A stretch of 64,000 nt of DNA from Zanthoxylum bungeanum. Lineage: Eukaryota; Streptophyta; Magnoliopsida; Sapindales; Rutaceae. Of the stretch, positions 33,885 through 46,529 are shown piece after piece (positions within the stretch are counted from its first letter, which is position 1; every line of letters starts with the position of its first letter). Under the pieces are notes generated by a model. The model ran no database searches. It had not been told where the DNA came from and saw only the letters and a program-made list of their open reading frames with translations. A program made the translations under genes and the position numbers. Location: the NCBI GenBank assembly GCA_019454045.1, contig SKCR01023374.1, positions 1-64,000 of the forward strand. The letters are read 5' to 3'.

Positions 33885-34068
33885 TTTTTTTTTTTTTTGT
33901 AAACATTGAAAACCACGCCGCTAAACCACCCAACCCGGGCATAAGTGGAGCAGGTAAAACCCTTGGCTGCCCCAGGCACTTACAAAGAAATATACCCTGG
34001 ATTCGAACTCAGGACCTGGCAACCAGTCATAAGCCCTTTGTCACCAAACCACATCCCTTGGGGGCTCA
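33885..34068 (-). mobile_element. tRNA-derived SINE
   Basis: On the minus strand a box-A-like TGGTTTGGTGACAAAGG (34051-34035) and box-B-like AGTTCGAATCC (34009-33999) are spaced as in a Pol III promoter. A body of about 110 bases follows and ends in a poly(A) of 14 (plus-strand T run at 33885-33898). This is the standard plant SINE layout. The exact 5' end and the target duplication are not certain. Confidence 0.7.
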
Positions 34069-34267
34069 TCACCATTTGTTGTTGGCGTATTTTTTTGGAA
34101 TTTTGGTGGGAAATTGATTTATTTTTGAAATATTTGGTGGGTAATTTTATAAAAATCTGTCACGATATGTAATAATATATCTGTTATGAAACATATCCCT
34201 AAAAATTATATAAAAATTATAAAAAATTATATAATTAAATAGAAATTGCAAATCAAAATCATCAAAA

Positions 34268-34289
34268 TTATATATATATATATAATATA

Positions 34290-34333
<44 letters not shown>

Positions 34334-34348
34334 ATATATATATATTTA
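34268..34348. repeat. TA microsatellite
   Basis: Nearly uninterrupted (TA)n of about 80 bases with small breaks at 34291 and 34321. Confidence 0.9.
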
Positions 34349-34602
34349 TAAAATCGACACTGTTTGATATTATTTTGTATTGTCGTTAAGCGTATCCTGA
34401 CGAAATTCGGATGGTAAGAACCGAGTCGGAAGACGATTATATATATCAATAAACTAAAAATGTCTACATATCTACATTCATCATTGAACAAACTAAATTC
34501 ACTACATATATAATTCTAATACAAACAAAACAAAAGTCTTTATATAAGTATTAAGAAAAATCCAACATCGGTTTTAATGCTCCCATTTTGATCCATGAGT
34601 AC
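34349..34602. other. Unassigned spacer left of element G
   Basis: AT-rich; no gene or element recognised. It ends at the LTR border of G. Confidence 0.3.
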
Positions 34603-35530
34603 TGTTGACGGGTGATTTTCATTATAAGGGCAGTTTCGGGTAACCCTTCCGAGACAATCCTCCTTCAACCTTGAATTTGTTTGGTTATGGGGATACCAAA
34701 TGAAAATGTGGCGAGAAGCAAAGCAAACGCCAGAAAATCGACAGATAGTGTTTAACGTGGTTCGGCCGAACTGATCCGGCCTACGTCCACGGGTACAAAA
34801 TAAATACGGTTAGTTTATTACCAAAACGAGCCAGACCGACCTGTTTAGGGACATATCTAATAGAAATCGAGTTGTTGGTCGTTTTTTGTGTTTCTTACAA
34901 GTAGTAACCGAATGAAAGTCTTTCCAACCCTTACAAATGAAATTGCCCTCCCCTTATATACTAATGAATATTAAATACTGTTCTTATATCTTTGTGACGT
35001 CAGCTCTGCAGGTCTGTGGGTTTCTGGTGATTTGACAAGTCTCTTCACCAATCTGCCATCGCCGAAAGCAAAACCTACCCTCTGAATTCCCGTCACATCA
35101 TGCCGTAAAAGTACACTGCCTCGTTTTTTCATTAATGATGACAGCCTGTTGGATTTCGAATGTGAAAGTTGATTCTGGAGGGAAAAATCCAACTACTCTG
35201 AATCCACATCTGTCTTCAAGAGGTCGGCCAAGTGATTCGCCGAGATTCCCAAGCTGTTTTCACCCTGACCCGAAATATCCGAACTCATCGGCTTGTTTCA
35301 AGAGGTAAGATACATCAAATCGAGCCGCCGGTCCTAAGTGGTCGGCATTGGTTTTGATGTTGTCGGCCCATGAAATACGTGCCAAATCTAAGGAAGGGGT
35401 GCTCGGATTCTCGTATTGTCTGAGAACTGGCCCATACGTCTGGTCGTCCGATTTTCCCAAAAATTGGAGGTTCTCTATTTGCCCTTGCCAAACTGTTTGA
35501 ATATCTTAGTTGCCGAAATCCCCATCAGCA
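34603..35530 (-). repeat. 3' LTR of element G
   Basis: The plus strand begins TGTTGACGG and ends CCCATCAGCA, 928 bp. Shared with the E LTR in inverse orientation: the ends, CATAACCAAACAAATTCA, and GTGGACGTAGG...CCGAACCACGTTAA. Clearly older or more divergent than E. Confidence 0.75.
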
Positions 35531-35745
35531 TATGTGTTGGGTCCAACGAGTGTGCGAGTTGGTGCTGAGAACTACGAGAATCAGAAATGTGTTGATCAGC
35601 CGTCCGGTGGCTGGCCTTAGGAATCATGCAAAAAACTTCTCTGGTGCCAACTCAGGTTATCCTCACAGTCTTCCTATGATCCCTCCTTAAGCCGAAATCA
35701 TGTACTCGGTAGGACGTAACCCGACCCCGAGGTTGGAAGGGCCAG

Positions 35746-36232
35746 TAGCCTCAGCGGAAGGAATCCAGCCCCGAGCTGGTGGAACAATACAGACTCGGTG
35801 GAACGAATCCAGGCCCGAACTAGTGGAGCAATACAGACTCGGCGGAACGGATCTAGCCCCGAGCTGGTGGAGCAATACAGACTCAGCGGAACGAATCCAG
35901 CCCCGAGCTGGTGGAACAATACAGACTCGACGGAATGAATCCAGCCCCGAGTTGGTGGAGCATTACAGACTCGGCGGAACGGTTCCGGCCCTGAGCTGGT
36001 GGAACAATACAAACTCGGCGGAACGAATCCAGCCCCGAGCTGGTGGAGCAATACAGACTTGGCGGAACGAATACAGCCCCGAGCTGATGGAGCATTACAA
36101 ACTCGGCGGAACGAATCCAGCCCCGAGCTGGTGGAGCATTACAGACTCGGTGAAATGAATCCAGCCCCGAGCTGGTAGAGCATTACAGACTCGGCGAAAT
36201 GAATCCAGCCCCGAGCTGGTGGAGCATTTGAG
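35746..36232 (-). repeat. 44-bp tandem repeat, about 11 copies, in element G
   Basis: Units contain GAATCCAGCCCCGAGCTGG and ACAGACTCGGCGGAA; the step between 35791 and 35835 is 44 bases. It occupies the same place in G as the 83-bp array in E and shares the CTCGG/CGAG words. ORFs across it on both strands are repeat artefacts. Confidence 0.92.
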
Positions 36233-36553
36233 ACTTACACGAGGGAAGATTTTCAACCACTGAGGCTCTGCGGATCCTGGCACGGACGTCCCCTTGCCAA
36301 ACATCGGTGAAAAATAAAAAACGGAAAAAGGTAAAGTTATCAAAATGGAGGTTACTTAGCACATACTCCTCATAAATTCATGAAAATAACAACTCGGGTG
36401 ATCCGAGGCAGCGTCATGTCTGGTGCATCCTAAAACATAATTCTGAACCTTACAATTTAGTGTCCCGGCTAACCAGGCTACGGATACGCCGATTTGGGGC
36501 GGTCAGGAAATCCCCACGGGGGAGGAAGACCCCCGTGTGTGCCATTCATGGGT

Positions 36554-36818
36554 GGTTCTTAACGGGACTCACCAGCCAACTCGCAGGGGAAGAAACATCC
36601 ATAGGTCCGGTTTACCCGAGACTCTTGCAATCAAGGAGGCCATTCGGCCGTACCCAAGCAAGGTGGTCTGATGGTTCTCAACGGGACTCACCAGCCGACT
36701 CGCAGTGGAAGAAACATCCCTAGGTCCGGTTTACCCGAGACTTCTGCAATCAAGGAGGCCATTCGACCATACCCAAGCCAGGTGGTCTGATGGTTCTCAG
36801 CGGGATTCACCTGCCGGC
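36554..36818 (-). repeat. 119-bp tandem repeat, 2.3 copies, in element G
   Basis: GGTTCTcAACGGGACTCACC recurs at 36554, 36673 and 36792. Units also share AGGTCCGGTTTACCCGAGAC. The third copy is cut by the LTR of element I. Confidence 0.85.
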
Positions 36819-37107
36819 TGATGAATACTAAAGAGTGCATATTTATTAGAAAATAAATTAATCATTTTACACTTATAGTTTCACTAATCCTCTTAAATTG
36901 ACACGTTTGTGAAATAATATTTTAAAGTTATGCTTTGAGTGCTTTTACTGTGTTATTTTATGTTTTTAGCTCGACGGGACAAATCAGACGTGAAAAAAGA
37001 AAAATGAAAATTCTGCAAGCACGTCGTAAATTCTGCAAGCACATTGTCAATTCTGTAAACACGTCATAAATTCTGCAAGCATGTCGTGAATTCTGCAAGA
37101 ACATTAT
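36819..37107 (+). repeat. 5' LTR of element I, first part
   Basis: Begins TGATGAATACTAAAGAGTGC, like the H LTR start TGATGAGTGATAAATG. Near 37012-37100 the phrase ATTCTGCAAGCACGTCGT is repeated about five times in short steps. It is split by F at 37108. Confidence 0.75.
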
Positions 37108-39721
37108 TGTTGGGGTTGGTCCTCAGAGCGCCAATCCGGACCGTATTTATGTCTAATTCAGGAATACGAAAATCCTTTTTTTTTCCATATTATTACCTTT
37201 TTAGTGGTTACACCTCTTGTTTTTATATACGTATTCGATCTGATTATGATTAGATTGAAACTAAATGTGGTTTAGTGATATGTATATATTAGACAAAGGC
37301 CCGATAATGTATAATGCAAGACACAGTTACAAAGTTAGTTTGTAATTGACATTGGGAAGTGTTACTGCTAAATGTATATTATTAAATAGAGTTCCTGGTC
37401 AAGATTTACTAACACGGGTCAGTTAGTCAAATCTGTTGAGACCAGAACATGTCGTATATCGAGAGATGGTCTAATGATTTATCCCAGTGAACCATGAGTC
37501 CAGGGAGACTCGTATAGACGTATAGGTGTTTATAGTGTATAAACACTGAACTACTCACCGAAGATTCTTAATGGATGGTACACCAACGTCAATAAGAATC
37601 TTCTCGGGTTGAGTAGCATAAGTGGTACTTCGACTTGAGACACCACTGTGGATGTATGAGACATCCTCCACATTTAGATGGCAGTCACGTCACCGATCTA
37701 TTTAGATCAGACCTCCGTCTGTTTGCTGGGTGTGGATCGATCCTCAGGATATCCTGTGTGTGTCAAGATAGGATCCGTCAGTTCTGTGTACAGAGAATAG
37801 GTAGTCCATATGTGTTTAGCAATCTGTTAAATCTGTGGCCACAGTATACTTCAGAAGTAAGTTCCGAGTGTTATTTATAGCTTGCTAATAGATACGTCGA
37901 CGAGATAATACCTATAGGATTTGACGTTTACATCTATATCTCTGGGATTATCTGGATACCTGTGACGGAGGGATTATACGTATGTAATGACCTCAACCTG
38001 TATGATTCATCTAGTTTATCCGTGATCGTTATAATTTACTGGTGGGTAAATTATGGACACGAAATTGGATTTTGTGACGGATATACCTGAATCTAAAGAG
38101 TCTCACTAATGAAATATACTCGTAGAGCATTAGGGCAACTTTTATGAATAATGTTGAATATTTATAAATCTTTTAAACGTTAAACGAAAAATACATGCGA
38201 ACGGGTCGAACCGTCATTTCCTAATTAATATGTATTTGTATTTAATATATGATATTGTTAAATACACATTAATAAATTGTCAAATAAAGGTATTTGACAT
38301 ATATCATTAATATATGTATTTGAAATATTTAAAGTAAATATAATACATATATTTGAGATATTTGTATTTAATTAATTATTTAATTATTTAATTGTTAAAT
38401 GATTAATATAATTAAAATATAAATATCTCATCAAATGATAAAGTTAGGAAATGATTATAAGTCTAAATGTTTGACTTTACATTAAAGGAAAAGGTTGTCA
38501 AATTGAATTTGACTTCCTTGGATATTTCTTTTAATTGTTAAACTTGAAAATATCATTTTTCCTTTTTTATTTGTAATTTTCGGCCATTACTTATTAAATA
38601 TAAGTGTTATATTTTTTAAGTTGCCCTTGTTGACTTGTTTAGAATCATTAAAGTGTAATGATAAAAGCAAAACAAGTTGATAAACCATTAAATGAAACAA
38701 AAGCAAAATATCTAGATATTTTATTTATTTCTCCCAAAAATTCGGCCAAGGCTTATTTTGGAGGAGGTATATATTGTTTTGTTTCATTTTTAGGGTTTAA
38801 CAAGTTCATTTGATACAAAATAAACATAGAAGAAGTTGAGAGAAAAGGCTTGGAGGCTAAAAAATAAAGCTTGGAAAAATTTTGTTTTTGTAAGTTTTTC
38901 TTTAAAGTCTTCAACATAAAAAATATTTCTAATATGCTTAGCTTCATTTTGTGATGCTTTGATGTTATCTCTACTCTTATAGTTTGTGTTTATATGGTTG
39001 TGAACTTTGATGAAAGATTGAAGCATGTAAGTAAGCTTGAAATTGTTTCAAAGCTTTACTTTTGATTTTTAGAAAATCAAGTTGCCATTCTAGAGTTGGT
39101 AAGCCACTCCTTGGTGACCTAGAATTGTTATATAGTTGTTTCAAATTGGTGAGGCTAGATTGGTGATGTATTGAATGGATTAAAGTGTTGGATTTTAAAG
39201 ATTTGGTAAAATTGGACAATTTGATGAAATTGAAAAATTAGGGTTCATAACCTACTCCAAATTTGGGGCTTTTCATATATGTGATTTATTATGGTATGAA
39301 TATGATGCATGTAAAATTTTGGGTTAATTGGATTTTATCTTGGCTTGTTTTTGAACAAAAGGACCAAATTGGAAAAAAACTGAAAATTGGGGGTGCTCTC
39401 GGCAATTTCAGAAAAAATATGGATTTGTGTGAAATCTGATTTTGATGCATTAGAGGTGTTGAAAAAAAATTTAGAAATGATTTAGAATCATCCAAAATTG
39501 TATTTGACAACTTTTGGACTAAAATGATAAATTTACAAAGTTTTGGGGTAATTCGGTAATTACCAAGAAATTTGATTTCTTGTGTAATTTTTAAGAATTT
39601 GATAATTGGAAAATTAAATAAATAAGTTTATTTAATTGATCCGAGAAAAATTTTGAAATCGGAAAATTTTGATTTTCCATTATTCCGCTGCGTTACCGAT
39701 ATTCCCCTTAAAACCCCTTCA
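37108..39721 (+). repeat. 5' LTR of element F
   Basis: Begins TGTTGGGGTTGGTCC and ends CCCCTTCA. Hairpins at 37526-37546, 37560-37603, 38030-38055 and 38058-38076 match those of C in order. In two of them a pair is changed to G-T, which still pairs in RNA. Confidence 0.92.
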
Positions 39722-39724
39722 AAA

Positions 39725-39736
39725 TGGTATCAGAGC
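39725..39736 (+). promoter_or_regulatory. Primer-binding site of element F
   Basis: TGGTATCAGAGC, after the same AAA spacer as in C. Confidence 0.92.
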
Positions 39737-42700
39737 GAGTCTGATTCTGGACACCCTAATATGATTAGCCCTTTAAAATCTAATGTTTTTTCTTTTCTTT
39801 ACTTGATACATGCATGCTTTCTTTTAATTTGATTAAATTTAAAGTGTATGACGCTTTATGGAATATTCCCGCTTAATAAGGTTTTAAAGTAACTGGTATT
39901 TGGAATACTTGTTTCTTGGTCCGTCTTGTCAATACGGTTTATAAATATTTTTCCATGACTACATATGGGACTGTGCCTCTACTGTGAGGGTGTAGCCGAT
40001 AGAGATTTATTTATGGCGGATGTATATTAGATACTAGATAAATTCAAGCGAAAGCGGAATCCTAAACGTGCCCTAGCTGTCAGGGTTACGCAAGTAACTT
40101 GAGTTTATCATTGACGAGTTTAACCTTGGAACGTCTCCTTGTGGGCCTGCCTTAGCAGCGACAACGAGAAACGACCAGGATCGGAAACCCAGAAGTCACT
40201 AGTGAGTGATTGACAATGAGTTGTCTACCTGTGAATATACGTAGGCGAGACCGTGCCTCTGCTGTGAGTCAAAATATATTCATGGGGTCCTCTTCCCATT
40301 ATGAAATTCGATTTAATTATTGAATTCTCGTTTTTTCGTTGGGGATTACGGTATTACGTAAAATAGTGGGAGGCACTGCTAAGTTTAAAAATTCCTTAAC
40401 TTACGTAAAATAATGGAAATAGCCGCTTGTTTGTTTTTCTTAATCTATATTAGATAGAATTAAACTCTTAATTCATTGCACACATATTTTGATATGTTAT
40501 TTGACTTGACTCTTGGTTGCAGTTATTCTAGAATAGGTTCTAGATACTACTAGACTAGGATATTATTAGATTGGTCGAAACCATCAGGAACTATTATTCT
40601 GATTTTCTTCAAAAATCAAGATGGCTAATGACTTAGTTTCTAAGTCATAATAGATAATCTAGATAGATATCCCTTTTAGGATATAATACTTTAGAGAGAA
40701 TAGTTTCTTATGCAGTAAGAATTGACTTGAATTAGTTCATGTCTCGAGATTCTTGACTGGCATTAAGAAAGCTCCATTAGGTATTTGTTTATCTAGTAAT
40801 GACGTTTCTTAGCTTTAATGACCTTTAGAGGCAATGTGTCTGACACAATTTGCTAATCAATTATTTACAATTGTTGTGAATAGTTGAATGCAAATAGTAA
40901 AGCTAAAGAAAGGAGATGTGTATAGTTGTGTATAGAATATATCGATTTTCACAATACTACAACTATATGTATTGGATACCAGATCTCCCATCTAGTTATT
41001 TAAAAATATTAGTTAACGATTGTTTTGATATTTGATATCGAAACTCACGACTATTGGATAGTTACTTGTTCTTTATAAACAATTGTTATATATTTTAAAT
41101 ATAACTAGTAGTGTCATTGACGTAGAGATAAACATTAAGAGAAATTATTCGGTAAAATAGATAATTTAGAATGATGCTTTATGAGTTTAATCACTTAAGC
41201 ATTAGCTGCTTATTCCATATGGTAAATGATGGTTTGATACAAGATCACACCACACATCCTTATCCATTTAATGAATATTGTATTCAGGAAGGTGATTAAG
41301 ATCTCATTTAACCAATGATTGTCATTGGACCACCAGATTTATTTAACTGATACATTGGATGTATGTAGTTTAATAAATTGTAATTGCTTAAGATAGTTTT
41401 CTTTACTTTGTAACTTAGTTTATGAATTGTCATAACTTAGTTACGTGTTTATGAAAGAACACATATTGAACGTCTTGAAATGATCAAGAACTTTCAATCT
41501 TTTCTGATGAAACGTAGATTGAACATTTTTGACTTGTTCATATATATTCAATCTAAAGTTTCTAGAGAACTCTATCCTCAAAATTCATTACATGTCTTTG
41601 AATTGTTCAAATATTTTTGATACGATCAAACGTATGAATTTAAAGCAATTAGTTCTAAGGTTATTCAATGAATATGATTCTTATTCAATATAATTCTTCC
41701 ACGATTCCATCTTGATGGAATTGGTCAGTGGGAGTAATTGAATCTAATATGATTTGATTCGTTTGATATTGAATGTTACCGAATTAGTTTCAATACTCTT
41801 GAGGTTATGCTCTAGTAACACTAATCCATCTCTTTAATTAATGTTCCATTATTTTCTACAGTTGCATTTATGATATGTATAGGTAGAAAATTTGAATCTT
41901 GAAAAGTTTAAAATTTGAATATTTCTTTTATATAATAGTTATATAATGGAAATTACTTACACCTCGGGAGTATAAGTAAAAATTTATCATTTATTCTATT
42001 TTATAGAATATAGTATTCGATTTGATAGAATATCTTTTCTACGATCCTAAATAATAAAATTGTTTTATTACTTGGTGTGTAACATCAGATGTTAATTATT
42101 GTATAAAAGACTTGACTTATTGAAGTCAAATGTGAGAATGATAAACTATAATTGGAACTACGTAATTAATAAGATGAAACAACCCTTATACATCTTCTAT
42201 ATAAGTTTAATAGGATATCAGAATCATTTACGAGTATTTGATACTTAATGATTCTGTTGTTTTCTTACCGAAGAGAATTATCCTATAACTTATAATGGAA
42301 GCGATATTTGATATCGATTCTGGAAGTTCACCATTGAACCATAGATCTAAGATTGTTCATAGCTTACTGTGATCAAGTTTTGAACTTGATTAAGCTTTCA
42401 TTATGAATTAGTTCATGATATGTGCTAATTGTTTGCACAGCGAAAGCAGTGTGAGCTTATTAAAGGTTTGACCTTTACAGTATGACAGTGAGAAATGTTA
42501 TACATAGCAATCAATTGTAGTTTCTGAGAAAACTTGTCTTTAGTCACGCTAATTGAACAATTAAAGATATATTGGTTAATGTTGATATTAAATTGTACAT
42601 TTTAGCTAAAGAATGCAAAATGGAATTTTTTGAATGACTTATTCAGATAAGAGATCAGTTGTGATTTCTTTGTTTGAAGAGTTCATTCTGGAATGGCCCT

Positions 42701-43906
42701 AGAGTTTGTGTTCTGCTGAGATCGCAGTTTAGTGTGCTAGCTTATAGAGCCTATTGTAGACTCGGATAAGTCTTCCAGAAATTCGTATTCTCTATTTTTG
42801 TTATCATTCAGATTGTCTGATCTTGTCAAAGTATAGAGAATACATATGTGATTGAAGGGTTAGTGGGAGTGTACAAATTACTTTCTAGTGTTATATATCC
42901 TAACAACATTATCATTATTATAGTAACAATGAGATATTTGTGAGGTAAAATGTTTACCTAAGTCTTCTTTACTCCGTGAAAACAGTGGGAGTAGTCTCTG
43001 TTATATACGATATAAAGTTTTATATAAGATATAAAACCAAGAGACTTGTGAGATACTCCTATTATTCCTGCATTAGATATGATCAAATGAAGGACATAAC
43101 TAGGCTATCTGTATGACAATTAGTATAACTGTTGGACAGTTATTGTGTGTCTTATATAAAGTATTCATCTTTCGTAAATGATGATTCCTTTTTCGAAAGA
43201 GATATTGATTAGATTAGAATGTCTAATCAATCTTATGTATCATTTGATGATGACATAATAAATACTTTATTATATGCGATTAAAGATATCGATTTAATCG
43301 TAATTGTAACGAGTTATTTTGATATCTTATAGACCATAAGATGGATCTTGAAACACGTTCTGTGTGATCTTTGAGATATTAAGAACGAGTTTCTAATTCA
43401 TGGAGAATACAGTCTGCAACCATTAGGGTCATATTAGTTTTGAGACTAATTATGACGTTAGACAGTCTACGTCATAAAGAGTCACAAAAGATGCAGTGGA
43501 AGTGTCACGAAGGATTCTACTATTAAAGTGGAATTAGATGCAACTTATGAAGTATTGACTTATGAAGTTGCATAGTGACCTTATAAATTAAAAGTCTTAT
43601 ATTTCTATTGTGCTTGCGATTGTCTTCATAGTATTTTGGATTTGATCCCTAAATACTTGGACAACTCAGTAGTTGTAGCACAATACTGATGTAGCATCAG
43701 AGTCATATTAATGTATAATTTAGATTCTACAAAATATGAATGATGCTGACTATGGGAAACGATGGAGTTTGTTTGACAAACTTAATATGTAATAGCGGAC
43801 CTACTTCTTGTTGCCTACCTCTTAAGTGCTAGGTGAGCTTTTGAGAGCCATGAGCATACGATACACATTGAGATGTGTATATGATACCGTGGATTGGCAC
43901 TAGAGC
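39737..43906 (+). other. Leader and eroded pol-like interior of element F
   Basis: To about 40430 the leader follows C closely, including two GTGCCTCT.CTGTGAG phrases (39973 and 40252). Beyond this there is no ORF of 60 codons in any frame for over 3 kb. Weak traces of GAG-pre-integrase (41190-41290, GGTAAATGATGGTTTGATAC) and of the RNase H end with GATTGGCAC (43892) show a copia origin. AT content is high throughout. Confidence 0.75.
39921..39937 (+). promoter_or_regulatory. Conserved 17-nt leader motif (copy in F)
   Basis: CCGTCTTGTCAATACGG, 196 nt from the PBS start (197 in C, 220 in B). Confidence 0.65.
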
Positions 43907-43919
43907 AAGTGGGAGAAAT
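43907..43919 (+). promoter_or_regulatory. Polypurine tract of element F
   Basis: AAGTGGGAGAAAT directly before the 3' LTR; the preceding TTGGCACTAGAGC is identical to C. Confidence 0.75.
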
Positions 43920-46529
43920 TGTTGGGGTTGGTCCTCAGAGCGCCAATCCGAACCGTATTTATGTCTGATTCATGAATACGAAAATCCCCTTTTTCCATAA
44001 TATTACCTTTTTAGTGGTTACACCTCTTGTTTTTATATACGTATTCGATCTGATTACGATTAGATTGAAACTAAATGTGGTTTAATGATATGTATATATT
44101 AGACAAAGGCCCGATAATATATAATGCAGTACACAGTTACAAAGTTAGTTTGTAATTGACATTGGGAAGTGTTACGGCTAAATGTATATTATCAAATAGA
44201 GTTCCTGGTCAAGATTTACTAACACGGGTCAGTTAGTCAAATCTGTTGAGACCAGTACATGTCGTATATCGAGACTTGGCCCGATGATTTATCCCAATGA
44301 ACCATGAGTCCAGGGAGACTCGTATAGACGTGTAGGTGTTTATAGTGTATAAACATTGAACGACTCACCGAAGATTCTTAATGGATGGTACACCAACGTC
44401 AATAAGAATCTTCTCGGGTTGAGTAGCATAAGTGGTCCTTCGACTTGAGACACCACTGTGGATGTATGAGACATCCTCCACACTTAGATGGCAGTCACGT
44501 CACTGATCTATTTAGATCAGACCTTCGCCTGTTCGTTGGGTGTGGATCGATCCTCAGGATATCCTATGTGTGTCAAGATAGGATCCGTCAGTTCTGTGTA
44601 CAGAGCATAGGTAGTCCATATGTGTTTAGAAATCTGTTAAATCTGTGGCCACAGTATACTTCAGAAGTAAGTTCCGAGTGTTATTTAGAGATTGCTAATA
44701 GATACGTCGACGAGATAATACCTATAGAGATTTGACATTTACATCTATATCTCTGGGATTATCTGGATACCTGTGACGGAGGGATTTTACGTATGCAATG
44801 ACCTCGACCTGTATGATTCATCTATTTTATCCGTGATCGTCATAATTTACGGGTGGGTAAATTATGGACACGAAATTGGATTTTTTAACGGATATACCTG
44901 AATCTAGAGAGTCTCACTAATGAAATATATTCGTAGAGCACTATGGCAACTTTTATGAATAATGTTGTTTATTTATAAATCGTTTAAACGTTAAACGAAA
45001 AATACAAGCAAACGGGCCGAACCGTCATTTCCTAATTAATGTGTATTTGTATTTAATATCTGATATTATTAAATACACATTAATAAATTGTCAAATAAAG
45101 GTATTTGACAAATATCATTAATATATGTATTTGAAATATTTAAAGTAAATATAATACATATATTTGAGATATTTGTATTTAATTAATTATTTAATTATTT
45201 AATTGTTAAATGATTAATATAATTAAAATATAAATATCTAATCAAATGATAAAGTTAGGAAATTATTATAAGTGTAAGTGTTTGACTTTACATTAAAGGA
45301 AAAGGTTGTCAAATTGAATTTGACTTCCTTGGATATTTCTTTTAATTGTTAAAATTGAAAATATTATTTTTCCTTTTTTATTTGTAATTTTCGGCCATTA
45401 CTTATTAAATATAAGTGTTATATTTTTTAATTTGACATTGTTGACTTGTTTAGAATCATTAAAGTGTAATGATAAAAGCAAAACAAGTTGATAAACCATT
45501 AAATGAAACAAAAGCAAAATATCTAGAAATTTTATTTATTTCTCCCTAAAATTCGGCCAAGGCTTATTTTGGAGGAGGTATATATTGTTTTGTTTCATTT
45601 TTAGGGTTTAACAAGTTCATTTGATACAAAATAAACATAAAAGAAGTTGAGAGAAAAGGCTTGGAGGCTAAAGAAGAAAGCTTGGAAAAATCTTGTTTTT
45701 GTAAGTTTTTCTTTAACGTCTTCAACATAGAAAATGTTTCTAATATGCTTAGCTTCATTTTTGATGCTTTGATGTTATCTCTACTCTTATAGTTTGTGTT
45801 TATATGGTTGTGAACTTTGATGAAAGATTGAAGCCTGTAAGTAAGCTTGAAATTGTTTCAAAGCTTTACTTTTGATTTTTAGAAAATCAAGTTGCCATTC
45901 TAGAGTTGGTGAGCCACTCCTTGGTGACCTAGAATTGTTCTAGAGTTGTTTCAAAGTGGTGAGGCTAGATTGGTGAAGTATTGAATGGATTAAAATATTG
46001 GATTTTAAAGATTTGGTAAAATTGGACAATTTGATGAAATTGAAAAATTAGGGTTCATAACCTTCTCCAAATTTGGGGCTTTTCATATATGTGATGTATT
46101 ATGTTAGAATATGATGCATGTAAAATTTTGGATTAATTGGATTTTATCTTGGCTTGTTTTTGAACAAAAGGACCAAATTGTAAAAAACTGAAAATTGGGG
46201 GTGCTCTCGGCAATTTCAGAAAAATTATGGATTTGTGTGAAATCTGATTTTGATGCATTAGATGTGTTGAAAATTATTTTAGAAATGATTTAGAATCATC
46301 CAAAATTGTATTTGACAACTTTTGGACTAAAATGATAAATTTACAAAGTTTTGGGGCAATTCGGTAATTACCAAGAAATTTGATTTCTTGTGTAATTTTT
46401 CAGAATTTGATAATTTGACAATTAAATAAATAAGTTTATTTAATTGATCCGAGAAAAATTTTGAAATCGGAAAATTTTAATTTTCCACTATTCTGCTGCG
46501 TTACCGATATTCCCCTTAAAACCCCTTCA
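43920..46529 (+). repeat. 3' LTR of element F
   Basis: TGTTGGGG...CCCCTTCA, matching 37108-39721 with scattered substitutions. Stem-loop 44841-44866 is intact. The neighbouring CACGAAAT stem is damaged (GATTTTTTAAC in place of GATTTTGTGAC). Confidence 0.92.

Larger units (their letters stand above)
34603..36818 (-). mobile_element. Element G: Tat-like relative of E, minus strand, 3' part only
   Basis: A minus-strand LTR (34603-35530) ends CGTCAACA like E and is not followed by a PBS, so it is the 3' LTR. To its right the region before the LTR matches the corresponding part of E (GGTTCCAACAAGCGTGC type sequence near 35545), then two tandem arrays and the GCCGGGACAC block shared with E. The antisense gene is absent. 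It is cut at 36818 by insertion of element I. Confidence 0.75.
37108..46529 (+). mobile_element. Element F: non-coding (non-autonomous) Ty1/copia-type element inserted in the LTR of I
   Basis: LTRs of about 2.61 kb, roughly 96% alike by eye, flank 4.2 kb with intact PBS, a leader matching C and an intact polypurine tract, but no frame longer than 60 codons. The flanks ATTAT and GTTAT form a target duplication with one change. The coding part has only eroded traces of copia pol. Young LTRs with an old interior imply movement in trans. Confidence 0.9.

Noticed and set aside
35698..36158. ORFs of 117 and 152 codons on both strands
   Set aside because: Both run through the 44-bp tandem array; 44-bp units without stops keep frames open by chance.
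37635..37880. 81-96 codon ORF repeated at 44445-44735, apparent conserved protein
   Set aside because: It is the same LTR sequence in the two LTRs of F and lies across conserved hairpins; C and D LTRs do not keep the frame.
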